Shown here piece after piece: positions 19,035 to 26,936 of a DNA stretch of 64,000 nucleotides. The first letter of the stretch is position 1. Every line of letters begins with the position of its first letter. Source of the DNA: Mesorhizobium zhangyense. GTDB taxonomy: Bacteria > Pseudomonadota > Alphaproteobacteria > Rhizobiales > Rhizobiaceae. The notes below the pieces were generated by a model. It was not told where the DNA came from, did not search any database, and saw only the letters and a list, made by a program, of their open reading frames with translations. The stretch lies in contig NZ_JAAKZG010000005.1 in the NCBI RefSeq assembly GCF_011045115.1, forward strand, positions 487,742-551,741, written 5' to 3'. The translations under genes and the position numbers were made by a program.

Positions 19035-20021
19035 ATGCTGGCTTTTGGCCTTGCCTTAGTCGCACCACTCATCGCCCAAGCCGAACCCGCTCCCGTCGAG
19101 CAGGTCGAAGTCAAATCCCGCCCCATCACCCGATTCCACATCGGCCGTGACGAAAAGCAGTTCGGCCCGCTGGAATTCGTCGGCGGGCTGGAGATGACCT
19201 CGCGGTCGCGCAATTTCGGTGCGCTGTCGTCCATGCGCTTTCGCAAACCGGGCAGCGATTTCATCGGCGTTGCCGACACCGGCTTCTGGTTCTTCGGCAC
19301 GGTGACACGCGATGCCGACCAGCGCCCCACCGGCATTTCCGATTTCCGCATGGTGCAGATGGTCGATGAGGCCGGAAATCCGGCCAATGAAAAATGGCAG
19401 GTCGATGCCGAGGGCCTAGCCGTCAAGGACGATGTCGCCACCGTCGGTTTTGAGCGCAACCACCGCGTTGCCCAGTTCCACATAAACCCCGACGATATGC
19501 GTGCGGCGTTCGGCCAGCTCGATTTCCTCGTGCCGGCGCAGGAGCTGCGGCAGAATCGTGGCTTCGAGACGGTCGCCTATGCGCCGGAGGACAGCCCGCT
19601 CAAGGGCGCGCTGGTCGTCGTCTCGGAAAAGAGCCTGGACAAGCAGGGCAACATCTTCGCAGCGGTGCTTTCAGGCCCACGCAAGGGCGTCTTTACCGTC
19701 CAGCGCAGCGGCGATTTCGACATCACCGACGGGTCGTTCCTGCCCGATGGCGACCTGCTTCTGCTGGAGCGCAGCTATTCCATGGCGCGCGGGGTGCGGA
19801 TGCGTCTGAGGCGCATCGACGCGGCAACGATCGCCAAGGGCAATGTCGTCGACGGCCCGATCCTTCTCGAAACCGACATGAGCTACCAGATCGACAATAT
19901 GGAAGCGATGGATGTCTGGCGGCGCGCCGATGGCGCGGTGATGGTGTCAATGTTTTCCGACGACAACCACTCGATCCTGCAGCGCAATCTCTATCTGGAA
20001 TTCATCCTGCGCGAGGATTGA
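19035..20021 (+). CDS. Phytase-like esterase-domain secreted protein
   Basis: The 328-residue product begins with a signal-like segment, MLAFGLALVAPLIAQA. The mature region has the phytase-like (PF13449-type) beta-propeller features FVGGLEMTSRSRNFGALSS, VADTGFW, DAEGLAV, RGFETVAYAP, FDITDGSFLPDGDLLLLER and YQIDNMEAMDVWR. Such proteins are annotated as esterase-like and lie downstream of cobT in many rhizobia. ATG 19035 gives a short signal peptide with no charged n-region, so a non-ATG start slightly upstream is possible. Actual substrate is unknown. Confidence 0.82.
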   Translation: MLAFGLALVAPLIAQAEPAPVEQVEVKSRPITRFHIGRDEKQFGPLEFVGGLEMTSRSRNFGALSSMRFRKPGSDFIGVADTGFWFFGTVTRDADQRPTGISDFRMVQMVDEAGNPANEKWQVDAEGLAVKDDVATVGFERNHRVAQFHINPDDMRAAFGQLDFLVPAQELRQNRGFETVAYAPEDSPLKGALVVVSEKSLDKQGNIFAAVLSGPRKGVFTVQRSGDFDITDGSFLPDGDLLLLERSYSMARGVRMRLRRIDAATIAKGNVVDGPILLETDMSYQIDNMEAMDVWRRADGAVMVSMFSDDNHSILQRNLYLEFILRED

Positions 20022-20084
20022 AACCGCGATTTCGCACGCGCTGCTTTGGCGCTATGGTCGGCGTCTGCGATGCGGGAGCCGGCA

Positions 20085-20456
20085 ATGTCGTCCGATATCA
20101 CCGATCTTATCGACCGCTATTGCGCGGTCTGGAACGAACCGGACCCGGCGCGGCGCGAGGCGTTGCTCAAATCCGTCTGGGCTGACGGGGCGACTTACAC
20201 CGACCCGCGCGCCGACACGGCCGGCGCCGGTGAATTGCTGGCGCATATCGCGAAGATCCAGGCTGGCCGCCCCGGCGCGACGATCGTGCGCACGAGCGCT
20301 ATCGATCATCACCACGGCATCGCCCGTTTCGGCTGGTGCCTGATCGAAGCGGATGGCACGCCCTTGCCCGAGGGAATCGATATCGCCTTCCTGAGCCCTG
20401 ACGGCAGGCGCATCGAGCGCATCATCGGCTTCTTCGGGCCGATGATGCCGGCCTGA
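20085..20456 (+). CDS. SnoaL-like/NTF2-fold protein
   Basis: The 123-residue protein begins MSSDITDLIDRYCAVWNEPDPARREALL and contains VWADGATYTDPRAD and HHHGIARFGWCLIEADG, a pattern of the SnoaL/NTF2-like superfamily. GGGAG at 20074-20078 is well spaced for this start. Family members are small cone-shaped enzymes or binding proteins with varied functions. It is convergent with the lysine dehydrogenase-like gene (8-base gap). No specific role can be assigned. Confidence 0.75.
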   Translation: MSSDITDLIDRYCAVWNEPDPARREALLKSVWADGATYTDPRADTAGAGELLAHIAKIQAGRPGATIVRTSAIDHHHGIARFGWCLIEADGTPLPEGIDIAFLSPDGRRIERIIGFFGPMMPA

Positions 20457-20464
20457 GGCCGAAC

Positions 20465-21565
20465 TTACGCCGCCAGGTGCGCCGCACCCGCCTGTGCGTA
20501 GTTATGCCCAAACCGATTGGCCAGGAACGCATCGAGCGCGATGTCTTCCTGCCGGATAAAACCCTTCTGCGGCAGTGCACCGAAAGCCAACATGTCGAGC
20601 ACGGCGCAGATGCCGGAGGCTGTGGTGATCTGGATGGCGCTGCGCGCCGCATCGCCGGCGCCGCGGCTGTAGATCTTGTTGGCGTAGCTTTCCTGCAGCA
20701 GGCGGCCATGCTTGCGGCCGCTGACGGTGACGAAGATCACCACCACGTCCTGCATCGTCGCCGGCAAGGCGTTCTCCAGAATGTCCTTCAGCACCTCGCG
20801 GCGGTGGCGCAGGCCGAGATCGTTGAGCAGCGCCTTCATGATCGCGGCGTGGCCGGGATAGCGGATGGTGCGGTAGTTCAGCGTGCGCACCTTGCCGGCA
20901 TAGGTCTCGCACAGCGTGCCGAGCCCGCCGGAGGTGTTGAAGGCCTCGTAGGTGATGCCGTCCAGCGAAAACTCCTCGCGCTCTTCCAGCGGCGGCACGT
21001 CGACCAGTTCGCCCTCGACGATCGCCTCGCATGGCTCGCAATATTCGTTGATGACGCCGTCGGTGCTCCAGGTCAGGTTGTAGTTCAGCGCGTTGGACGG
21101 GTATTGCGGCAGCGCGCCGACGCGCATGCGCACGCTTTCCAGCGTGTCGAAGCGTTGCGCCAGATCGTTGGCGACGATGGAGATGAAGCCCGGCGCCAGC
21201 CCGCATTGCGGGATGAAGGCGCTGGTGGCCGTGGCGGCGAGTTCCTTGACGCGGCGCGTGCTCGCCACATCCTCTGTCAGGTCGAGATAGTGCACGCCGG
21301 TCTTGGCGGCTGCCTCGGCAATCTTGGTGGTGAGGTGGAAGGGAGCGGCGCTCAGCACGGCGAATTTTCCGGCGAGCACAGCCTCCAGCGCACCATCCTG
21401 GCCGATGTCGATCTGTCGTGCGGAAATGCCATGGCCGAGGTCCATCGCATCGAGCTGCGCCTGCGCGCGGTCTACGACGGTAACGGCATAGTCGCCGGTT
21501 TCCGCCAGCATGCTTGCTATGGTCGCGCCGATCTTGCCAGCGCCGACGACTACGATCTCTTTCAT
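20465..21565 (-). CDS. Saccharopine dehydrogenase-family protein, L-lysine 6-dehydrogenase-like
   Basis: The 366-residue protein has an N-terminal Rossmann motif GAGKIG (8-13), a catalytic-domain segment QCGLAPGFISIVANDLA, and MRVGALPQYPSNALNYNLTWSTDG with NEYCEPCEAI. From memory this closely resembles the Agrobacterium lysine 6-dehydrogenase, which oxidises the epsilon-amino group of lysine with NAD. A divergent Lrp-type regulator 121 bases away supports an amino-acid catabolic role. Substrate assignment remains an inference. Confidence 0.82.
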   Translation of the reverse strand: MKEIVVVGAGKIGATIASMLAETGDYAVTVVDRAQAQLDAMDLGHGISARQIDIGQDGALEAVLAGKFAVLSAAPFHLTTKIAEAAAKTGVHYLDLTEDVASTRRVKELAATATSAFIPQCGLAPGFISIVANDLAQRFDTLESVRMRVGALPQYPSNALNYNLTWSTDGVINEYCEPCEAIVEGELVDVPPLEEREEFSLDGITYEAFNTSGGLGTLCETYAGKVRTLNYRTIRYPGHAAIMKALLNDLGLRHRREVLKDILENALPATMQDVVVIFVTVSGRKHGRLLQESYANKIYSRGAGDAARSAIQITTASGICAVLDMLAFGALPQKGFIRQEDIALDAFLANRFGHNYAQAGAAHLAA

Positions 21566-21627
21566 GGTGTTGCCCCTCGAAATGCTTTCAATGGCAGAAT
21601 CGTATCGTCACCCTCTGTCGAAAGGCA

Positions 21628-21646
21628 GTTTCATTTTAGACGAAAC
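21628..21646. promoter_or_regulatory. Candidate operator palindrome between the lysine dehydrogenase-like and Lrp genes
   Basis: GTTTC at 21628-21632 and GAAAC at 21642-21646 form a short inverted repeat around an A/T-rich centre, in the 121-base divergent intergenic region. Lrp/AsnC dimers bind such degenerate palindromes and usually control the divergent gene. The match is weak and is proposed only from position and symmetry. Confidence 0.3.
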
Positions 21647-21686
21647 GGCGATAGAAATTCTCAATTCGCCGAAGGAATATATCATA

Positions 21687-22115
21687 ATGACGACGGATGC
21701 CGACCGTGCCCTGATTGCGCTGCTGCGCGAGAATGCCCGCGCCTCGACCGCCGAGCTGGCGCGAAAGCTCGGCGTCTCGCGCACGACGGTTCAAAGCCGC
21801 ATCGAGCGGCTGGAAAAGCAGGGCATCATCGAAGGCTACGGCGTCAGGCTGGCCGCGGATTACGAGAAAAACCTCGTGCGCGCGCATATTCTGGTGACCG
21901 TTCCGCCAAAACTTTCAGTCGCTGTCGGGGCCGAGCTTCGCCGCATCCCGGAGGTGCGCACGCTGCATTCGGTCAGCGGCAATTTCGACATGATCATCGT
22001 CGTTGAAGCGCCGTCGGTGCGCGATCTCGACCTGCTCATCGACCATATCGGCGCGCTCGACGGCGTCGAGCGCACGCTGTCGTCGATCATTCTGTCGACG
22101 CGGATCGATCGCTAG
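21687..22115 (+). CDS. Lrp/AsnC family transcriptional regulator
   Basis: AAGGAA at 21672-21677 precedes ATG 21687. The 142-residue protein has an N-terminal winged HTH (STAELARKLGVSRTTVQSRIERLEKQGII) and a C-terminal RAM/AsnC domain (VPPKLSVAVGAELRRIPEV... SVSGNFDMIIVVEA). It is divergent from the lysine dehydrogenase-like gene and probably controls it in response to an amino acid, perhaps lysine. Confidence 0.9.
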   Translation: MTTDADRALIALLRENARASTAELARKLGVSRTTVQSRIERLEKQGIIEGYGVRLAADYEKNLVRAHILVTVPPKLSVAVGAELRRIPEVRTLHSVSGNFDMIIVVEAPSVRDLDLLIDHIGALDGVERTLSSIILSTRIDR

Positions 22116-22120
22116 AGAGA

Positions 22121-22792
22121 CTAGCCCGGCTTGACGGCGAGCCAGATGACATGGCGTGCGCCGCGCTTGCCAGTGGCGCGTACATTCACTTCCTCGGACA
22201 AGAAGCCGGCCTGCTTGAGCCGTTTCGTGAACGCCCTGTCTGGTCCCGACGACCACACTGCCAGCACACCGCCTGGCCGCAGCGCCGCGCGCGCCTTGTG
22301 CAGGCCGGAGAGGTCGTAGAGAGCATCGTTGGCCTGACGCGTCAGGCCTTCAGGGCCATTGTCCACGTCGAGCAGGATGGCGTCGTAGGTGGCCTTGGCG
22401 CCTTCTATCAGCAGGCCGACATCGGTTTCCCGGATGGTTACGCGCGGGTCGTCAAGGCAATCGCCGAACACTTCCGCCATCGGACCGCGTGCCCATGCCA
22501 CGACGGACGGAACAAGCTCTGCGACGGTTACCTGCGCGGCGCTGCCGAGCTCAGTGAGTGCTGCGCGCAGCGTAAAGCCCATGCCCAGGCCACCGATCAG
22601 GATATGCGGGGATTTGCGGGTGCCGAGCTTCTGGCATGACAGCTTTGCCAGTGCTTCCTCGGAACCGCTGAGGCGGCTGTTCATCAATTCGTTGGTGCCG
22701 AGCATGATCGAGAATTCGGCGCCGCGCCTTTTAAGGCGAAGCTCGCCGCCGCCCGGGGTTGCTGCCGAATCGAGATGGACCCAGGGAATCAA
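22121..22792 (-). CDS. Spermidine synthase-like SAM-binding protein
   Basis: With a TTG start at 22792 the product has 223 residues beginning MIPWVHLDSA. It carries the spermidine-synthase/methyltransferase fold: ILIGGLGMGFTLRAAL (SAM-binding loop), VAELVPSVVAWARG and YDAILLDVDNGPEGL. It lacks a full polyamine-synthase N-terminal domain, so it may be a methyltransferase rather than an aminopropyltransferase. The TTG lies directly after the TAG of the upstream transporter gene, which suggests coupled translation. Confidence 0.78.
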   Translation of the reverse strand: MIPWVHLDSAATPGGGELRLKRRGAEFSIMLGTNELMNSRLSGSEEALAKLSCQKLGTRKSPHILIGGLGMGFTLRAALTELGSAAQVTVAELVPSVVAWARGPMAEVFGDCLDDPRVTIRETDVGLLIEGAKATYDAILLDVDNGPEGLTRQANDALYDLSGLHKARAALRPGGVLAVWSSGPDRAFTKRLKQAGFLSEEVNVRATGKRGARHVIWLAVKPG

Positions 22793-23473
22793 CTACGCCG
22801 CCACGGCCTGCTGGCTCCAGCGCATGGCGATCAACCGGTAGGGGATCAGCGCGAAGACGGCGATGAGGAGCTTGACGGTCAGGTCGCCCAGCGCCCAGGA
22901 AATCCAGCGCGCGGTCTCGATGGGCAGCACGCCGAGCAGCGGGGCAGGCTCAAGCGCAAACGCGTCGCTCGGGCCGGCAAATACGAAGGCAGCCGAGAAG
23001 GCGACGGAGAAGAAGATCAGCGTATCCACTACAGAGCCGACCAGTGTGCCGAGGATCGGCGCGCGCCACCAGCTCTGGCGGCGCAGCCAGTTGAACACGG
23101 TCACGTCGAGCAGCTGCGCGCAGAGGAAAGCGGCACCGGAGGCCATGGCGATCCGCACCAGCCGGTCGGCGGCGGTCTCGAACTCGATCAGGCCGTACTG
23201 GAACAGCAGCGGCGGCACGACGATCGAGCAGGCGACAGCAACCATGAAGCCGACAAACACCACGCGCCGCGCCATTTTCGGGCCGTAGCGGCGGTTTGCC
23301 AAATCGGTGACGAGGAAAGCAAAGGGATAGGTGAACGCACCCCATGTCAGGATGTCAGCGAGCGCCAACGATCCGAGCTGTCCCTGCATGGGGAACTGCA
23401 CGAGGATGTTCGATGCCACGACGACAAGCGCCATGGCGGCCACGAAGGGCAAATAGCGGTATGAAAAATTCAT
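22793..23473 (-). CDS. Queuosine precursor transporter (VUT family, YhhQ/COG1738)
   Basis: The 226-residue protein has about six transmembrane helices and family motifs LADILTWGAFTYPFAFLVTDLANRRYG and a polar NWLRRQSWWRAPILGTLVGSVVDTLIFF segment. COG1738 proteins import queuosine precursors (preQ0, preQ1 or queuine) for tRNA modification. The start codon has no Shine-Dalgarno match and is preceded by a run of six A residues at the end of a preQ1-I-like fold. The SAM-binding gene follows immediately. Confidence 0.88.
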   Translation of the reverse strand: MNFSYRYLPFVAAMALVVVASNILVQFPMQGQLGSLALADILTWGAFTYPFAFLVTDLANRRYGPKMARRVVFVGFMVAVACSIVVPPLLFQYGLIEFETAADRLVRIAMASGAAFLCAQLLDVTVFNWLRRQSWWRAPILGTLVGSVVDTLIFFSVAFSAAFVFAGPSDAFALEPAPLLGVLPIETARWISWALGDLTVKLLIAVFALIPYRLIAMRWSQQAVAA

Positions 23474-23499
23474 TTTTTTAGCCTGGGTGATGGAACCAG
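23471..23499 (-). promoter_or_regulatory. Candidate preQ1-I riboswitch overlapping the start codon of the queuosine precursor transporter
   Basis: Read on the minus strand, CTGG (23499-23496) and CCAG (23486-23483) form stem P1 around the nine-base loop TTCCATCAC. A nine-base A-rich tail GCTAAAAAA runs straight into the ATG. As in the class I preQ1 aptamer, the loop starts UUC and ends in C just before the 3' P1 strand, the position of the ligand-binding cytosine. The loop triplet CAU can pair with the AUG start as pseudoknot P2. L2 is short compared with the Bacillus example, so this needs a covariance-model test. Confidence 0.5.
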
Positions 23500-23500
23500 T

Positions 23501-23522
23501 AGAGCATGGCGAACCATGCTCT
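23501..23522 (-). terminator. Strong hairpin between rpmB and the transporter gene
   Basis: AGAGCATGG and CCATGCTCT form a perfect 9-bp stem with a four-base loop (TTCG on the minus strand, an extra-stable tetraloop). It lies 36 bases after the rpmB stop, just upstream of the preQ1-I-like fold. It has no T-tract, so it may be a processing or partial termination site. Confidence 0.4.
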
Positions 23523-23526
23523 CGGG

Positions 23527-23547
23527 AAGGCGGTTGTCCCCCGCCTT
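23527..23547 (-). terminator. Second hairpin downstream of rpmB
   Basis: AAGGCGG and CCGCCTT form a 7-bp stem with a seven-base loop, ten bases beyond the rpmB stop codon. No T-run follows on the rpmB strand. In combination with the adjacent tetraloop hairpin it may end or stabilise the rpmB transcript. Confidence 0.35.
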
Positions 23548-23557
23548 AATTATGGAT

Positions 23558-23851
23558 TCAGGCGGCTACTTCAGCCGTCTTCTTGGCGATCTGCTTCTTC
23601 AGCAGGCGCGCGCGCTGCGACAGCTCGGCAACGTCAGCCTTGGCGAGGAAAGCGTCGAGGCCGCCGCGATGTTCGACCGAACGAAGCGCGTTGGCCGAAA
23701 TGCGCAGGCGCACGTTCTGGCTCAGGGCTTCCGAGATCAGCGTCACCTTGACGAGATTCGGCAGGAACTTGCGCCGGGTCTTGTTGTTGGCGTGGCTCAC
23801 ATTGTTGCCGGACATAACGGCCTTGCCGGTCAGTTCACATGCGCGGGACAT
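23558..23851 (-). CDS. rpmB: 50S ribosomal protein L28
   Basis: The 97-residue protein begins [33 protein letters not shown], a diagnostic L28 N-terminus, and continues to a Lys/Ala-rich C-terminal helix typical of the alphaproteobacterial form. GAAGGTAA lies just upstream of the start. It belongs to the large ribosomal subunit near the exit site. It is transcribed alone or with the downstream transporter. Confidence 0.97.
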   Translation of the reverse strand: MSRACELTGKAVMSGNNVSHANNKTRRKFLPNLVKVTLISEALSQNVRLRISANALRSVEHRGGLDAFLAKADVAELSQRARLLKKQIAKKTAEVAA

Positions 23852-23975
23852 TTTACTTACCTTCGATTCTAGAACGGGCCATATGATCGCGACGCACCAA
23901 AAAGCGGATGGGCGCAGTCTTATCAAGCGGCCGCATGGAAAAGTTGGCGTTCCATAGTGGCATTTGGCGGAGGCG

Positions 23976-24419
23976 TCAAGAGTGGTGCGCCCGTGGATCG
24001 AGCGCAAGCCGCGTGTTCGCGTAGCCCTTGCCGGCAATTCCTGTGCATAGGTCGAACCATTCGCAGCCGCCGCAGGCCTGCCGCACCGTTCCGGCCCGAA
24101 AGGCGCTGCGCATCTGCGACAGCCTGCCGGCGTCGAGGGCAAAGACCTCTCCGGGGTGAACGGCATTGCCGGTAAGCGCTTCGACCGCTGTTGCTGCGCG
24201 TCCGTCGCGTTCGATCACGCTGTGGCGCCGGCAATGGGCGTCATCATCGCCCAGCAGCGGCTGGCAGATGTCGTCAGGCCCGGCGACGAGGAGCAAGTCC
24301 TCGCCCTTGCCGAGCCTTTCGACGATTCGGTTGTAATTGGCCGTAAACGCCGCGCTATAGCCCTTGCCGGCATAGGTAAGCATGCAAAGGAGATGGTGCG
24401 CGCGGATACGGACAGTCAT
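23976..24419 (-). CDS. DUF1284 domain protein
   Basis: The 147-residue protein begins [22 protein letters not shown], the DUF1284 signature. It has conserved-looking cysteines at [12 protein letters not shown] and a C-terminal [10 protein letters not shown] cluster that could bind iron-sulfur or zinc. It follows bioY on the same strand after nine bases, an association I recall in other Rhizobiales, so it is probably co-transcribed. No biochemical function is known to me. Confidence 0.8.
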   Translation of the reverse strand: MTVRIRAHHLLCMLTYAGKGYSAAFTANYNRIVERLGKGEDLLLVAGPDDICQPLLGDDDAHCRRHSVIERDGRAATAVEALTGNAVHPGEVFALDAGRLSQMRSAFRAGTVRQACGGCEWFDLCTGIAGKGYANTRLALDPRAHHS

Positions 24420-24428
24420 GGCCGTGGA

Positions 24429-25016
24429 TCAGGCTTTCTGCTTGGCGCGGCGCGTTGCCTCGACGCTTGCGGTGGCGAGCGCCGACTTGACGATTGCGCC
24501 GATGATAAAGGGCGTCACGCCATAGGTGATGGCATCGCTGACGCCGATCATCGCTGCGAGAACTGCTCCGCCGATGGTGAGGATCAGCGCATTGCCGATG
24601 AGCATGGCGATCACGCTGGTAACGAGATTGCCGTTGGTCCAGCCGCGTTCGGCCAGGTAGCCGACAAGGGCTGCGGCGATCGGGAAGGCAAAGAGATAGC
24701 CCACTGTCGGGCCGGCGAAGTGAACGAGGCCGCCGCCACCACCGGCCAGCACGGGCAGGCCGAGCATGCCCTCGCCAAGCCATGCAACCACGGTGATTGC
24801 ACCGAGACGCCAGCCATAGAGCGCGCCGATGAGCGTCACTGCAAAGGTCTGCATGGTCATCGGCACCGGCAACATCGGCACTTCGATCCACGACGATGCG
24901 GCCAGGAACAGCGTACCCAGAAACACGGCGGCCGCCTGCAAGGCGAGCGGGCGATCGGTCAGCCGCAGCGGCACAAAAGCGCCGTGGATGGTCGCGGCGG
25001 AAGAGGGATTGGTCAT
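24429..25016 (-). CDS. bioY: Biotin transporter substrate-binding (S) component BioY
   Basis: The 195-residue membrane protein has about six helices and the BioY motifs WIEVPMLPVPMTMQTFAV and LPVLAGGGGGLVHFAGPTVGYLFAFP, which form the biotin site. BioY works with BioMN energising subunits or alone. No bioM or bioN is nearby. I searched the upstream 220 bases by eye for the alphaproteobacterial BioR box (TTATNNATAA type) and did not find one; a different palindrome is present at 25113. Confidence 0.94.
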   Translation of the reverse strand: MTNPSSAATIHGAFVPLRLTDRPLALQAAAVFLGTLFLAASSWIEVPMLPVPMTMQTFAVTLIGALYGWRLGAITVVAWLGEGMLGLPVLAGGGGGLVHFAGPTVGYLFAFPIAAALVGYLAERGWTNGNLVTSVIAMLIGNALILTIGGAVLAAMIGVSDAITYGVTPFIIGAIVKSALATASVEATRRAKQKA

Positions 25017-25112
25017 GAATGTTTCTCCGGTTCTGGCGACCTTGTGGCGCCGGCGGCTTCATTTGGCGCGGCAGGTATTCCACAAGCCCATGCTGCTGTG
25101 CAACATGGAGCC

Positions 25113-25128
25113 GTACCAAATCTGGTAC
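25113..25128. promoter_or_regulatory. Candidate operator palindrome upstream of bioY
   Basis: GTACCA and TGGTAC are perfect 6-bp arms around AATC. The site is in the 222-base region between divergent bioY and the DUF3108 gene. Its symmetry suits a dimeric repressor of the GntR or a related family. It is not a BioR box. Confidence 0.35.
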
Positions 25129-25238
25129 TCCGCCAAGCATGTTCAGCTATGCGATTCACACAATCGCCGGATTTTCCGGCTTGAAGTCCTTTCGGGGACG
25201 TCGCATCGAATCCGATCCGAAAGGGCAAAGGGCCACTG

Positions 25239-26021
25239 ATGGCAGGCATTTTTTACGCAATTCCGATCGTTCTCGCGCTTGCTGGCCTGTCGATCGGTGA
25301 TGCCGCTGCGCAAGCCTTCCGCAGCGAATACACGGTTTCCCTGCTCGGCTTCACCATTGCGCGCTCCAGCTTCGACAGCAGTTTTCAGGGCGACAAGTTT
25401 TCCGTGCGCGGTTCCGTTGCGAGTGCCGGCCTTGCCCAGATATTCGACAGCACCAAGGGCACGATATCGTCCTCGGGCCGGTTCGCCGGCAACGACCCCC
25501 GGCCTGCGGCGTATGTCACGAACTACACGTCCGGCCGCAAGAAACAGAAGACCCAGATCAGCTTTGCCGGCGGCGATGTCGCCAAGACGGTCAACGTCCC
25601 GCCGCTCAAGAAGCGCGGCAAGGAATGGGTTCCCGTCGGCCCTGCTGACCTTCGCGATGTCACCGACCCGATCTCGGCGACCCTGGTGCGCGCCGATCGC
25701 ATCAAGGATGTGTGCCGCCGCACGGTGAAGATGTTCGACGGCGAAATGCGCGTCAATCTGGTGCTCGACTACGTGTCGACCGATCCGGTGACGCTGCCGG
25801 GTTACAGCGGCGACGCCGTGACATGCAGCGCGCGTTTCGTGCCTGTTGCCGGCTACAAGAAGGACCACAAGTCGATCGCTTATCTCAGGAACAGCAGCAA
25901 GATCGCGGTGATGTTTGCACCGGTCGGCACAACCGGGATATATGCACCCGTCTACGCCACGGTCGGCACGCAGATCGGCACGATCACCATCCGGGCGAAG
26001 AAGTTCGAGGCAGTCGATTAA
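25239..26021 (+). CDS. DUF3108 periplasmic protein
   Basis: The 260-residue precursor has a signal peptide ending DAAAQA-FR (about residue 26). The mature domain begins SEYTVSLLGFTIARSSFDSSFQGDKF and includes YTSGRKKQKTQISFAGG and VPVGPADLRDVTDPISATLV, a DUF3108 pattern. It has a single Cys pair (VCRRT and VTCSAR) that may form a disulfide. The gene lies near rpmB in many rhizobia. Function is unknown; a role in the envelope is likely from its location. Confidence 0.82.
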   Translation: MAGIFYAIPIVLALAGLSIGDAAAQAFRSEYTVSLLGFTIARSSFDSSFQGDKFSVRGSVASAGLAQIFDSTKGTISSSGRFAGNDPRPAAYVTNYTSGRKKQKTQISFAGGDVAKTVNVPPLKKRGKEWVPVGPADLRDVTDPISATLVRADRIKDVCRRTVKMFDGEMRVNLVLDYVSTDPVTLPGYSGDAVTCSARFVPVAGYKKDHKSIAYLRNSSKIAVMFAPVGTTGIYAPVYATVGTQIGTITIRAKKFEAVD

Positions 26022-26048
26022 GGGGTGATGGCCCCTTTCGGGGGAGAA

Positions 26049-26936
26049 ATGGGGCGCGCAACACTCATCGGCTTTTCGGCGGTTGCCATGTGGGCGCTGC
26101 TGGCACTTCTCACCGACGCCTCGGGGCAGGTGCCACCGTTCCTGCTATCGACGCTCACCTTCTCCATCGGCACGGCTGTCGGCCTTGTGGCGCGCCTGTT
26201 CATGACAGCGCCCGCCCAGCCGGTCAGAATCCCGCCGCAGGTCTGGGTCATCGGCATTGCCGGCCTGTTCGGCTACCACTTCTTCTATTTCACCGCCCTG
26301 CGCAATGCGCCGGCGGTCGAAGCAAGCCTGATCGCCTATCTCTGGCCGCTGCTGATCGTACTCGGCTCGGCGCTGATGCCGGGCGAGAAGCTGCGCTGGA
26401 ACCATATTGCCGGCGCGCTGCTCGGCCTTGCCGGGACGGTACTGATCGTCACCAAGGGCGGGGCGCTGGATTTCGACAGCCGCTATGCCTTCGGCTATGC
26501 CATGGCCGCCGTCTGCGCCTTCCTGTGGTCGGGTTATTCGCTGCTGTCGCGACGCTTTCCGGCGGTGCCGACCAGCATCGTGACATGGTTCTGCGCCGCC
26601 ACCGCTATCCTTTCCTTCGCCTGCCATCTGGCGCTTGAGCAAACCGTGTTGCCTGCCACCACGGGTCAGTGGCTGGCGGTCGTCGGTCTCGGCCTGATGC
26701 CGGTGGGTGCTGCTTTCTATGCCTGGGATCATGGGGTGAAGCGCGGCAACATCCAGGTTCTGGGCGCGGCAAGCTATGCAGCCCCGCTGCTTTCGACGCT
26801 GGTGCTGATCGTTGCCGGTTTCGCGCAGCCGTCGCTCAACATCATCGCAGCCTGCGCGCTGATCACCGGCGGCGCGGTGCTGGCGGCCAAGTCGCTGCTG
26901 TTCGGCAAGTCTCAAGCGGCGAGGGCGCAGGCATGA
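26049..26936 (+). CDS. DMT-superfamily exporter (YddG/EamA type)
   Basis: The protein has 295 residues from ATG 26049 and ten predicted helices in two EamA repeats, with GYHFFYFTALRNAPAVEASLIAYLWPLLIVL as the signature of YddG-like aromatic amino acid exporters. Purine-rich GGGGAG precedes this start closely; ATG 26028 is an alternative that adds seven residues. The stop overlaps the next start (ATGA). Substrate is inferred by family only. Confidence 0.85.
   Translation: MGRATLIGFSAVAMWALLALLTDASGQVPPFLLSTLTFSIGTAVGLVARLFMTAPAQPVRIPPQVWVIGIAGLFGYHFFYFTALRNAPAVEASLIAYLWPLLIVLGSALMPGEKLRWNHIAGALLGLAGTVLIVTKGGALDFDSRYAFGYAMAAVCAFLWSGYSLLSRRFPAVPTSIVTWFCAATAILSFACHLALEQTVLPATTGQWLAVVGLGLMPVGAAFYAWDHGVKRGNIQVLGAASYAAPLLSTLVLIVAGFAQPSLNIIAACALITGGAVLAAKSLLFGKSQAARAQA

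Noticed and set aside
20477..22006. A 509-codon plus-strand frame spanning the lysine dehydrogenase-like gene
   Set aside because: It is the antisense frame of the dehydrogenase gene and reads out of frame through the Lrp gene; both real genes have strong family matches.
25017..25238. BioR-type operator upstream of bioY
   Set aside because: No TTATNNATAA-like site could be found by eye; only the GTACCA palindrome is present.
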